Assembly: GCA_035524275.1 (NCBI GenBank)
Contig: DATKPC010000080.1
Coordinates: 1 to 61,492, forward strand
Length of the DNA: 61,492 nucleotides
Origin: DATKPC01 sp035524275
Lineage (GTDB): Bacteria; Pseudomonadota; Gammaproteobacteria; Burkholderiales; Burkholderiaceae_F
Reading direction: 5' to 3'
Position numbers and translations under genes: made by a program. The notes beneath the pieces were generated by a model that was not told the DNA's origin, searched no databases, and saw only the letters and a list, made by a program, of their open reading frames with translations. Positions 36,301 to 43,848 of the stretch are shown one piece after another (position 1 is the first letter of the stretch; every line of letters begins with the position of its first letter).

Positions 36301-37595
36301 CGCGCGTCATTCGACATTCGACGCGCTCGGCGGCCGAGCGGAGCGCCGAACTGCCGCCGCCGGCGCGCGAGCGCGACCGCCGCGAGCGTCGGACGCTGCT
36401 GAAGCGCTGGGCGTGCGAGATCGCGGGCGATCCGTTGGGAGCACGCCACGGCGATCCGTTGACCGCCGATCCGCGGCTTCCGAACACCGACTTTCCGGAC
36501 CTCTTCCCGTCGGATGCGACGCCGGTCCCGCGCATCGTCGCGCTGGCGACGGGCGGCGACGACGACCGGACGCGCCGCGCCGCGCATGTCATCGCGACAT
36601 CCGGCGCCGCGCGCGCGCGTGCCTACGCGCCGCGTTCCGGACGGCTTCCCACGCCGGTCGAGCTGGTCCGACTGCGGCCCGATGCGCTGCTGATCCAGCA
36701 TCCGAGCGCCGACGTGCACCTGGATCTGCTCGATCTGGTGCGGGACGTGATCCCCGGCCTGCGCCGCGTCGCCTCGTTCGACGCCTTGCTGTACGAGACG
36801 CCGCCCTCGGCGGGCGCCTACGACCACTACGCGCACCACGCGCATGAGGCGCGCGCGCGCCTGCAGCGGCTCGCGCGACGCATCGACGCGATCGTCGTAC
36901 CGACCGAGGCGCTGGCCGCGAAGCTGCGCGGCGTCTTCACCGAGGTCCACGTGATCCCGGACCGCCCGCGCCGGTCCGCGTGGGCCCACGTCGCGCCGCG
37001 CCGGCCACCCGGCGCCCGGCTGCGGATCGGATGGGATGCGCAGTCGCTCGCGGCTGCGGACCGCGAACTCGTACGCGCGCTGGTCGCGGCGACGCAGGGT
37101 TCCGCCGACTGGTTCGATGCCGCCGCCGGCGCGCCGCTGGACCCGGCGCAGCTCGAGGCTGTCGCGGCCGTCGCGGCCCGCGGCGCCGGTGCACCGCGAC
37201 CGGAACGGCTCGCCGCGTTGCAACTCGACGTCGTCGTGGCACCGCTGGCGGCGCATCCGCTGCATGAGGACCGGACCGACCTGCACCTGCGCGAGTTCGC
37301 GGCTGCCGGCGTCGCGATCCTGTGCGCGGGGCATCCGGCCTACGCCGAGGTCCCGGCGCACCGTCCCGGCACCGACGCGACGGCATGGACCGCGGCGCTG
37401 CAGGCATGCCTCCGCGATCGCGCGGCGGCGCACCGCGCCGGCGACCGGCTGCGCGCCTGGGTCCACGCCGGCGACTGGGCCGAGGACCAGGCCGCGCGCT
37501 GGCTCGCGGCCCTCGGCGTTTCGCCCCGGCCCGTCGACGCGCCCGCGCCGACGGCGTCTTCCGACGAACCGGCCATCGAGGTGCAATCCCGATGA
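33399..37595 (+). CDS. Giant multidomain glycosyltransferase, 1398 residues
   Basis: One continuous frame with at least three transferase-like modules. About residues 1-420 look like a GT-B-type half (ASLYVDPPRKGRVDSALEAL followed by GAGVPAVC). About 480-700 are a GT2-like module (CAIVIGVTREQFPLLADTVD, then FKPDFNLDLLRSVDYVSGTT). About 745-1010 are a second GT2 module (VTAVIAHRDEPERLEACIDS). About 1060-1390 resemble a GT4/GT1-type module. A HAAQ-type repeat lies near residues 168-178. The stop overlaps the start of the tRNA-transferase-like gene (ATGA). Module boundaries are approximate. Confidence 0.85.
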   Translation: MLPPIARQHFETLLLQRRHDALLGALDATASALPPSAPPGDDAGWFDDLLRRAAVAAFGARPEQPAGDVTLYLVNGIGALGALREWTRAEPAGRALVVATTAAAWDAVRHDYRAAAVLDDAVIDRAASLLDLHAACRPARTLLLGPLPDVAALAAAAVQPAAQRWSFVHHAAQHAAQHAALGGTLDALLHLDPLPARCRACQRAGVRHALYVPAPRGAFVTPAAPASTTPAPTPLAWPPVAATFGDAACFFDPSSPNDYLDFLAVVLPRVAAYYHVGELSAKQLKTLRARVGRHANFHVVAPPADDIATVLRQVGASLYVDPPRKGRVDSALEALGAGVPAVCRRPSSDAPDETYASLGDAVLHWDDLRGLAGLLKGLTPASLQAAATRGRDALAAYFPADAYRRYRPSVEFAVRLPPAPAFAKAPEAADGGAAGVSSFDPATKDLEILAQLAPDATAARHAYQEFLNQRDAARRPPAGGPGQPAASCAIVIGVTREQFPLLADTVDSLAALRSSGWRLAVVSPEAQPDPIFTESPQFTWTEASGASGSAAETLAHERLVAAAREDWIALLPAGARLAPDALAHLARHAAEHPHHAAVYCDHDEVDAHGARGQPTFKPDFNLDLLRSVDYVSGTTFFRRDALLRLVEPDGDTSTRGAFEDDHGNDGAGDGARAYDLLWRLHDQAGADAIGHLAEPLVSLPAAVRGVAAPARRRIVAAHLRRSGIAATVSDDVVSGACRVQHRHPGDAAVTAVIAHRDEPERLEACIDSLLDRTTGARLDLVVVDYGSVRATTFATYAAARMRHGTRLQVLRDPAIADPASALMAGARASEAPFLLLLSADVEIVETDWLQVMLAHAHRPDVGAVGCRIDCARTGLVQEAGLVLGAGGPLDIAAPASRFERAANAGPWNRVAADQDVTALSGHALLVRRADFDASGGLDAANLATTGHVIDLCLKLRRAGRRLVWTPYARVIRHSTRSAAERSAELPPPARERDRRERRTLLKRWACEIAGDPLGARHGDPLTADPRLPNTDFPDLFPSDATPVPRIVALATGGDDDRTRRAAHVIATSGAARARAYAPRSGRLPTPVELVRLRPDALLIQHPSADVHLDLLDLVRDVIPGLRRVASFDALLYETPPSAGAYDHYAHHAHEARARLQRLARRIDAIVVPTEALAAKLRGVFTEVHVIPDRPRRSAWAHVAPRRPPGARLRIGWDAQSLAAADRELVRALVAATQGSADWFDAAAGAPLDPAQLEAVAAVAARGAGAPRPERLAALQLDVVVAPLAAHPLHEDRTDLHLREFAAAGVAILCAGHPAYAEVPAHRPGTDATAWTAALQACLRDRAAAHRAGDRLRAWVHAGDWAEDQAARWLAALGVSPRPVDAPAPTASSDEPAIEVQSR

Positions 37596-38341
37596 ATCGC
37601 GAGCAGATTGCAACCGGCGAACGGATCCGGCGCGCGCAACTCGCGCCCGGCGGACCGTGCGCGAACCGTCCGCCACGGCAGATCACCTGGCTCATCGCGT
37701 CGCGCGACGAGCGCCTGCCGAAACCGGATTTCAGCGAGCTGAATCGCGCCGGATTCCGCCGCCATGGCAGCGTCGTGCTGCGGACCGCCTGCGCCGGGTG
37801 CAACGCCTGCATCCCGGTCCGCGTGCCGGTCGAGCGGTTCGCGCCGTCCCGCGTGCAACGCTACATCTGGCGCCGGCTGTCGCACCTTACCGTGCATCGC
37901 CTGCCGATGATCGAGTCCGACGAGCAGTTCGCGCTCTACCTGCGCTACCAGCGGGCGCGGCACCCGGGCAACGGCCTCGACAACGAGGCGCAGTTCCGTC
38001 ACCTGCTGCTGACGACACCGACGTCGTCGCGGATGCTGGAGTTCCGCGACCGCGGCGAACTGAAGATGGTGAGCGTCGTGGACGAACTGGACGACGGCTG
38101 GTCGCTCATCTACAGCTTCTTCGATCCGGACGATCCGTCCGCGAGCTTCGGCGTCTACAGCATCCTGTGGCAGATCGCCGCGGTGCGGCTCTCCGGGCTC
38201 GCGTACTACTACCCGGGCTACTGGATCGAAGGCAGCGACAAGCAGGGCTACAAGGACCAGTTCCAGCCCTTCGAGGTCCTGGAGGACGGCCGCTGGAAGG
38301 CGCATCGCCCGGCCGAGCTGCAGCGACCTTGTCCCGGCTGA
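37592..38341 (+). CDS. Divergent aminoacyl-tRNA-protein transferase (Bpt/Ate1 family)
   Basis: 249-residue relative of bacterial leucyl/arginyl-tRNA-protein transferases. The N-terminal Cys motif is C67-A-G-C70-N-A-C73-IPVRVPV. The C-terminal GNAT-like region carries YYPGYWIEGSDKQGYKDQF, the family signature. The normal PCxYLPGR segment is degenerate (GPCANRPPRQITW, Cys23 kept). Canonical enzymes add an amino acid from aa-tRNA to the N-terminus of proteins for ClpAP degradation and sit near unrelated housekeeping genes. Here the gene is fused translationally (4-bp overlap) to a glycosyltransferase. Its substrate may differ from the canonical one. Confidence 0.83.
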   Translation: MNREQIATGERIRRAQLAPGGPCANRPPRQITWLIASRDERLPKPDFSELNRAGFRRHGSVVLRTACAGCNACIPVRVPVERFAPSRVQRYIWRRLSHLTVHRLPMIESDEQFALYLRYQRARHPGNGLDNEAQFRHLLLTTPTSSRMLEFRDRGELKMVSVVDELDDGWSLIYSFFDPDDPSASFGVYSILWQIAAVRLSGLAYYYPGYWIEGSDKQGYKDQFQPFEVLEDGRWKAHRPAELQRPCPG

Positions 38342-38377
38342 CACCCTCTACCTGCGGACACCCTTTCCCCGCGGACA

Positions 38378-38506
38378 CCCTCTCCCCCACCCCTCTCCCG
38401 CTTCGCGGGCGAGGGAAGTCTCGTCGTCAGCCGTGGGGACGGCGTCTCCAAGCGCGACGCCGTGACTCCCCTCGCCCGCGAAGCGGGAGAGGGGTGGGGG
38501 AGAGGG
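38378..38506. repeat. Palindromic intergenic repeat, copy 4
   Basis: Same element as copy 1, in the convergent junction between the aa-tRNA transferase gene and the tri-domain gene. Its spacer (ctcgtcgtcagccgtgggga...) is almost the same as that of copy 5 at 48144, which suggests a recent duplication of the whole unit. Confidence 0.88.
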
Positions 38507-38543
38507 TGTCAGCAGGGACCCGGCCCGACGCCACGCGCCGGCG

Positions 38544-40820
38544 CTAGGCCGGGTCGAACAGGACCTGCGCCGCCGACGGCGGCGGCGGCTCGACCGCGAG
38601 GAGGGGCAGCAGCCAGTCGCGACCGACGCCGAGCGGCCGCAGCGCCGGCTCGAGGATCTCCGCGTTGGCAGCGAGGTGCGGAACCGGCGCGTCGGCGCGC
38701 CGCGCCAGGATCACGCGCATCGCCTTCTTCAGCGACAGGAACGGACCGAAGACGCTCGCGTAAGTCGCGGTCTCGCGGTCGTAGGTCCGGCTCGATCCGG
38801 ACGTGTTGACGACGAACGTCCCGGCGGGCGACAGGATCGAGGCGACCTCGACCAGGAACTCCCGGGTCTGCATGTGGGCCGGAACATCGGCGTCGACGAA
38901 GGCATCCAGCATCACGAGATCGTATTGCCGCCCCTCCCGCGATGCCCGTTGCACGAACGCGCGACCGTCGTCGACATGGATCGTCGTGCCGGCCGGCGGG
39001 TCGAACGCGAAGAAGCGGCGCGCGACCTGCACGACGTCCGGATCGATCTCGACGACATCGATCGTCGCTTGCGGGCTGAGCCGATGCACCGCGCGCGGCA
39101 GGGTCCCGCCGCCGAGGCCGATGACGAGAACGCGGCGCGGCTGCGGATCGACGTAGAACGCCGCCATCATCAGCTTCGGATAGTCCAGCACGATGCGGTC
39201 CGGATCGGCGAGGAGGATTCCGGACTGCCGCGTCCGGCTGTCGCTGCCGAACTTCATCGAACGCACGCCGTCGGCGTCGTAGACGAAGAGTCCGGACCGG
39301 CGCGCGGTCTCGGCGTCCAGCAGGTTCAGCGGCCCGGTGGGCGTCGATGCCGCGCCCACGGGCAGCGGATCCAGCGGATCGGCCATCCCGCCGAAGGACG
39401 CGCTCAGCGTGCGCGCCGTCATGCGTTCGGAGACCGTCGTGGCCACCTTCTCGAAGACGAGGCGCAGCGAGCGGGCCTGCGCCGGATCGCACGGCTTGCG
39501 CGCCGCATCCAGCGGCGTCGTGGAGCGCAGCGCGAAGCGGCTGTCGAACCAGCCCGCCTCCCAGAAGCGATCGGTGTACGGGCCCCAGGATTCCGCGCCG
39601 AGAATGCGCACCTGGTCGCGATGGATCCAACCGGCTCCCGGCGGGCTTGACGGCAGGTCGATCACGAGGGCTGCGCCCGGCTTCAACAGCGCGAGGCAGT
39701 TTCCCATCATCGCCGTGAGATCGGCGGCGCGCAGCGCGAAGACCCCGGCATGGATCAGTTCGACGCTCTGCTCCGCCAGCACGACCGGACCGCAGGTGGT
39801 GCTGTCGATCCGCAGCGGCAGCGCGATCGGGGCGCCGAAGTCGACGAGCGCGTCGGGTTCGTGGCGCGCTTCGAGGTCGACATTGAACCAGCCGGGGCGA
39901 TAGTCGGCTCCGCAGCCGAGGTGGATCCGCGTCGCGCTGCGCGGCGCCGCGCGGGCGGTGCCGCGTGACGTCCGGCCGACCGCGCTGATCATCGACAGCG
40001 CGGCGGCGTATTGCGCGAGCGGATCGACGTCGACGAAGCGATCGACCTGGGCCGCGGCAGACTGAAGGAACGCCGGCTGGCCGAAACTTCCGCCGAAGAA
40101 GGACTCGAGTTCCGCGTCGGCGAACCACGTCACGCAATCGTCGAACGACGCCGGTGGACGCGTCGCGGGCAGGCGTTCGGCGACGAACGCGGTGCCGAGC
40201 GACAGCACCTGGAACGCGCGTACCTGCTCGAAGCGGCCGGCGTCGTAGTGATGGCAGTTCAGGACCGCCTTCGCCTGGCGCACGTAGGCATCGCGCTCCG
40301 GCCCGTACACCGCGGCATCGAACGTCGCGACGCGGCGGCCGGCACGCTCGATCCGCTCGATCAGGCGGCGGCGGCGCTCGTTGATCGACCCGAAGAACAA
40401 CAGGTCGATCGGCCGCTGCTCCAGCGGAAGCAGGCGCTCGCCGCGCAGGTACGGCGCGAAGCCGAACGAGACGAGTGCATGGCCCGCGCCGCCGCCGTAG
40501 GCCGCGAGGTTGTCCGCGTCGTAGTCGATGACCGGCAGCCGGCGCAGCAGTTCGAGGTACTCGGGGCCGATCGCCGCGCCGTTCGTCCCGGTCTGCTCCA
40601 GGTTGACGAGGACGCAGTCGTTGCCCTCGAGCATCTCGCGCGGCACGCCGAGGTGGGCGCCGAAGATGAGGTTCGTCGCGCCGTGGCGCAGGCGATTCTT
40701 CGCCAGCGAGACGCGCGCGCCGCAGCGCGCGAACTGGTAGCGGAAATAGAGCGCCGCGTCGAGCAGCCCCATCGAATGGATGTAGCCCAGAGGCTGCATC
40801 ACGCACAGGTTCAGGTCCAT
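38544..40820 (-). CDS. Tri-domain protein: glycosyltransferase + methyltransferase + spermidine-synthase-like
   Basis: 758 residues with three modules. Residues about 1-265: GT-B/CgeB-like (LLFFGSINERRRRLIERIER, VRAFQVLSLGTAFVAERLPA). About 295-460: a class I methyltransferase-like domain (IHLGCGADYRPGWFNVDLEA). About 490-745: a spermidine-synthase-like domain (RRVLVIGLGGGTLPRAVHRL, then VVEIDPDVVQVARRFF and DDGRAFV, YDLVMLDAFVDADV). The fold is SAM/decarboxy-SAM-binding; whether it moves an aminopropyl or a methyl group cannot be told. It lies 61 bp after the GT32-GT2 gene. Confidence 0.84.
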   Translation of the reverse strand: MDLNLCVMQPLGYIHSMGLLDAALYFRYQFARCGARVSLAKNRLRHGATNLIFGAHLGVPREMLEGNDCVLVNLEQTGTNGAAIGPEYLELLRRLPVIDYDADNLAAYGGGAGHALVSFGFAPYLRGERLLPLEQRPIDLLFFGSINERRRRLIERIERAGRRVATFDAAVYGPERDAYVRQAKAVLNCHHYDAGRFEQVRAFQVLSLGTAFVAERLPATRPPASFDDCVTWFADAELESFFGGSFGQPAFLQSAAAQVDRFVDVDPLAQYAAALSMISAVGRTSRGTARAAPRSATRIHLGCGADYRPGWFNVDLEARHEPDALVDFGAPIALPLRIDSTTCGPVVLAEQSVELIHAGVFALRAADLTAMMGNCLALLKPGAALVIDLPSSPPGAGWIHRDQVRILGAESWGPYTDRFWEAGWFDSRFALRSTTPLDAARKPCDPAQARSLRLVFEKVATTVSERMTARTLSASFGGMADPLDPLPVGAASTPTGPLNLLDAETARRSGLFVYDADGVRSMKFGSDSRTRQSGILLADPDRIVLDYPKLMMAAFYVDPQPRRVLVIGLGGGTLPRAVHRLSPQATIDVVEIDPDVVQVARRFFAFDPPAGTTIHVDDGRAFVQRASREGRQYDLVMLDAFVDADVPAHMQTREFLVEVASILSPAGTFVVNTSGSSRTYDRETATYASVFGPFLSLKKAMRVILARRADAPVPHLAANAEILEPALRPLGVGRDWLLPLLAVEPPPPSAAQVLFDPA

Positions 40821-40881
40821 CGGTGTGGCCGGTCCTTTGCGGTCGTCGAGCCGCAGGCGTCACCGCGGCCGCGGACGAGCA

Positions 40882-42162
40882 TCAGTTGTGGACGAAGAGG
40901 ACGCGCGGGATCTTCGCGACGCGCAGCGGGCCGCCCTTGGCGCGCGCGATGTCCTCGAAGTAGGTCGCGTCGCCGGCGAAGCCCTTGTCGCGGAAGCCGG
41001 CGCGGCGCGCGAGATCGGTGCGCACGACGGCACAGCCGATGTCGATGTTGTTGCGGCTGTATTCCGTCGGGAAGTAGGAATACGACGGCGCCTTGCGGAG
41101 GCCGGGGTTCTGGTGGCTGTGCACCATGTCGAACAGCACGACGTCCGGCCGCTCCGCGGCGATCGCCTCGGCGACGAATTCCAGCGCCTTCGGCACGTAG
41201 TAGTTGTCGTCGTTCGTGATGAGGACGTAGGGCGCCTGGACGGCCTTCAATCCCATCTCGCGCAACGAGTGCCCGTAGTCGTTGTGGCGCGACGGCGTCG
41301 CGGCGTGGTGGATGCGCCCCGGCGCTTCATCCTCGAAGCCGCGCGCGATCGTCTCGAACTCCGCGTCGGGGCCGTCGTGATAGACGAGGGCGCGCCAGTT
41401 GTCCGTCGTCTGGTTCAGCAGGCACTGCAGCAGGACCTTCAGCGGTCCGTAGCGGCGATACGCGACGACGACGATATCGATCAGCGGGTTGCCCGCGCTG
41501 CCGCCGGCGGCCGGCGCCTCGAGCGGATTGCGATGCGCGTGCAGTTCCGCGACGATCCCGCGCGTCGTGGCTTCCTCGTGCAGCGCGATGACGTCGCTGC
41601 CGACGCCGTCGCCGCGCGCCGCCCGGCGCGCCGACAGGAACGCCTGGCTGGGCAGCACCTTCAGGCCGTCGTGGCGGCGCGCGCGCCACAGCCGGTTGAA
41701 GCGCTCGGCGGCGCCCGGAAGCGTCTCGCCCTCGTCGGCGATCGCATCGAAGCTCACCGTGCGCAGCAGGTTCTCCAGCACCGGATGGCCCGGGATCGCG
41801 CCGAGCAGATGCGTCGCCAGGACGCCCGGTTGCGCCGCCTCGTCGCGCCAGCAGGCGAACGCGTCGGCCTGCAGGAGGTCGTCCGGGATCGCGGACACGC
41901 AGAACGAATCGGCGTCGGCGACCACCCCGCCTTCGACATGCAGGATCTCGAAGCGCATCCAGTCGACGGCGCGGCGCAGGTCCACCTTGCGCTCGGCGTC
42001 GATGCGGGCGCCGCTGCGCCAGGCGCTTGCGGCGAGCGCCGCCTCGTCCCACAGCTTGACGGTCCAGCCCGGATGCGCCGCGATCCAGCTATCCACGTGC
42101 GCGCGCGGCATGGGCGCGGCGTCGCCGATCCAGATGAAGTGCAGGATCCTGGGAATCATCAT
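40882..42162 (-). CDS. GT32-GT2 fusion glycosyltransferase
   Basis: 426-residue protein joining two transferases. Residues 1-215 are a Gly_transf_sug (GT32-like, Och1-type) module with IPRILHFIWIGDAAPMPRAH and the DxD at D83-x-D85 (GGVVADADSF). Residues about 225-426 are a GT2 module (IDIVVVAYRRYGPLKVLLQC, with NDDNYY as the metal-binding motif). A candidate sigma-28 sequence lies about 50 bp upstream. It could add two successive sugars to the glycan. Confidence 0.88.
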   Translation of the reverse strand: MMIPRILHFIWIGDAAPMPRAHVDSWIAAHPGWTVKLWDEAALAASAWRSGARIDAERKVDLRRAVDWMRFEILHVEGGVVADADSFCVSAIPDDLLQADAFACWRDEAAQPGVLATHLLGAIPGHPVLENLLRTVSFDAIADEGETLPGAAERFNRLWRARRHDGLKVLPSQAFLSARRAARGDGVGSDVIALHEEATTRGIVAELHAHRNPLEAPAAGGSAGNPLIDIVVVAYRRYGPLKVLLQCLLNQTTDNWRALVYHDGPDAEFETIARGFEDEAPGRIHHAATPSRHNDYGHSLREMGLKAVQAPYVLITNDDNYYVPKALEFVAEAIAAERPDVVLFDMVHSHQNPGLRKAPSYSYFPTEYSRNNIDIGCAVVRTDLARRAGFRDKGFAGDATYFEDIARAKGGPLRVAKIPRVLFVHN

Positions 42163-42213
42163 GGCCCCCCGGCCGGTGAATCGATTGCCACGTGTCGACG
42201 CCGAGCGGCAACG

Positions 42214-42240
42214 ACGCTCGACGTCCCGATGACCGACTTT
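42214..42240 (-). promoter_or_regulatory. Weak sigma-28-like promoter before GT32-GT2
   Basis: Minus strand: TAAAGTCG-N11-GTCGAGCG. The -35 is nearly perfect, the -10 only half matches. If real, it would place the downstream glycosyltransferases in the FliA regulon. Low confidence because of the -10. Confidence 0.35.
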
Positions 42241-42288
42241 AGGCCGCGGGGGGTTCCGCCAAGCGGCAAAAAGCGCCGCGAAGCGGTT

Positions 42289-42618
42289 TCATTTCGTCGC
42301 GCCCGCCGCGGCGACCGCGGCATCGAGGCGCTTTCCGTGCCGGTCCTCCAGCCGGTGGACCCAGGCCAGCACTTCGGCCACCGCGAGGTAGAGCGCGGGC
42401 GGGATCTCGGCATCGAGTTCGACGCCCCCCAGCAGCGCGGCAAGCTCCGGCGATTCGTTGATCGGGACGCCGGCCGTGCGCGCGGACTCCAGGATCCGCT
42501 CGGCGACGAGGCCCTCCCCCTTGGCCACGACGCGGGGAGCGCGTCGCTGCCGGACATCCCGCTCGCCATATGCCAGCGCGATGGCGCGCCGCCGATGGGG
42601 TCGGGACGATTCGCTCAT
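42289..42618 (-). CDS. FlhB C-terminal-domain homologue (FlhX-like)
   Basis: 109-residue cytosolic protein that matches the cytoplasmic domain of FlhB after the cleavage site (RAIALAYGERDVRQRRAPRV, then VAKGEGLVAERILESARTAG and PPALYLAVAEVLAWVHRLED). It lacks the membrane part and the NPTH loop. Its ATG overlaps the stop of the FliK-like gene (ATGA). Proteins of this kind can substitute for the FlhB C-terminal domain in some bacteria. Possibly acts with the FliK-like neighbour in export switching. Confidence 0.8.
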   Translation of the reverse strand: MSESSRPHRRRAIALAYGERDVRQRRAPRVVAKGEGLVAERILESARTAGVPINESPELAALLGGVELDAEIPPALYLAVAEVLAWVHRLEDRHGKRLDAAVAAAGATK

Positions 42619-43466
42619 TCGCGCGCCGCCAGCGCGATCGGTTGCAGTCCGGCCTCGGTCATGCGCGCCGCGAGCTCCGGCAGCGCATCGCGCAAGGGTG
42701 CCGGCTGCGTGCATTCGAAACGGGCCGCGACGGCCTGGCCGGCGACGCGGATCGCGGCCACGACGGTCCCGAGCGTCGGCAATTCGAACCGCACGGTGGC
42801 GATCCACGCGCGCGTCGGCGCCGGCGCGTCTTCGTAGCCTTGCGCCCGTTCGTCGTCCGGATCGATCCGGATATCGATGACGTGGGCCGTGGCCGTGGTA
42901 AGGGCCGATGCGGGCATCGCGGAATGAAGCTCCGCGGCGGGCATCGACGGATTCGGGGGCGTCGTGGGCGGCTCGCGGCCCCCCGGCGGCGTCGCTACGG
43001 GACTCTCGGTCCCCGGCGCGAACGCCGCGAGCCTCGCGCGCACCTCGTCGCGCAACGCGAGCGCCAGCGTCCGGCTGTCCTCGGTATCCGGGCCGCGGCC
43101 AGCGAACGGGGCGCGCAGCGCGATCCACGGCGGCGACGTGCCCGGGCTCGCCGGCGACGTCGGGGCCGCGGCTGCGGCGGCCACCCGCACGCTCGACGGC
43201 GCGGCCTCCTCGGCGCGGCCGATCTCCACCGCGATGGCGAGTTCCGCGAGCCGGCGATCCAGCGCCGGCGACAGTGCCGTCGCGACCGCGGCGCCCGAAG
43301 CGGCCGAAGCGCCCGAAGCGCCCGGAGGCGACGCCGTCGACGCGACGATGGCCGCCAACGCCGGCGCCGGTGCGACGGCGGGTTCGGCGGCCGGCAGCGG
43401 CACGGCGAGGCGTTCGAGCGCGATCCCGGCCGCCGACGCGGCGCCGGGGCCGATCGCGAATGTCAT
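42615..43466 (-). CDS. FliK-like hook-length domain protein
   Basis: 283 residues, Ala/Pro-rich. The first 200 residues are low complexity. The last 70 (ATVRFELPTLGTVVAAIRVA, then ARFECTQPAPLRDALPELAA) resemble the FliK C-terminal (Flg_hook) domain. The true fliK is at 60400. The gene overlaps fliT upstream and the FlhB-like gene downstream, each by ATGA, so the three are coupled. Function inferred from the weak domain match and location. Confidence 0.65.
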   Translation of the reverse strand: MTFAIGPGAASAAGIALERLAVPLPAAEPAVAPAPALAAIVASTASPPGASGASAASGAAVATALSPALDRRLAELAIAVEIGRAEEAAPSSVRVAAAAAAPTSPASPGTSPPWIALRAPFAGRGPDTEDSRTLALALRDEVRARLAAFAPGTESPVATPPGGREPPTTPPNPSMPAAELHSAMPASALTTATAHVIDIRIDPDDERAQGYEDAPAPTRAWIATVRFELPTLGTVVAAIRVAGQAVAARFECTQPAPLRDALPELAARMTEAGLQPIALAARE

Positions 43467-43840
43467 TCCGGGTCGCTGGAGACTTGCGGCGACGATGACG
43501 CGTGCAGCAGCTGGTCGACCCAGCGCAGGCGCGGTTCGTGCAGCGCGCGAATTTCGGCGTCGTCCGCGAGGATTTCGCGCAGCATCTCGAGGCGCCGGCG
43601 GGCCTGCTGCGCATCGAGGCGGCAGCGCGGCGCCAATTCGCGGATCCGGGTCATCAAACGGATGCAGTCGCGACGCAGCGCCGCGACATCGTCCCAGTCG
43701 CCGGCGAGCGCGGAATGCCGCATCGTGCGACTCTGCGCCGCGATGTCTTCGTAAAGATAGACGAGCCGGCGGCAGCGCGCGGCGTGGCTTGCCTGCGCGA
43801 CATCGCGCCGCTGCGGCACGAGGTGGCCGACGCCGTCCAC
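43463..43840 (-). CDS. fliT: Flagellar chaperone FliT
   Basis: Helical export chaperone for FliD and (in enterics) negative regulator of FlhDC, about 125 residues. The core reads RRLVYLYEDIAAQSRTMRHS, then WDDVAALRRDCIRLMTRIRE and ILADDAEIRALHEPRLRWVD. The start is uncertain: GTG at 43840 gives 125 residues, GTG at 43819 gives 118; neither has a clear Shine-Dalgarno sequence. It lies just downstream of fliS and overlaps the FliK-like gene by ATGA. Confidence 0.85.
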   Translation of the reverse strand: MDGVGHLVPQRRDVAQASHAARCRRLVYLYEDIAAQSRTMRHSALAGDWDDVAALRRDCIRLMTRIRELAPRCRLDAQQARRRLEMLREILADDAEIRALHEPRLRWVDQLLHASSSPQVSSDPE

Positions 43841-43848
43841 CGGCAGGC

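Noticed and set aside
34077..37676. A 1199-codon open frame opposite the giant glycosyltransferase
   Set aside because: It is Arg/Gly-rich without motifs. The plus strand shows clear GT2 signatures and ATGA coupling to the next gene.
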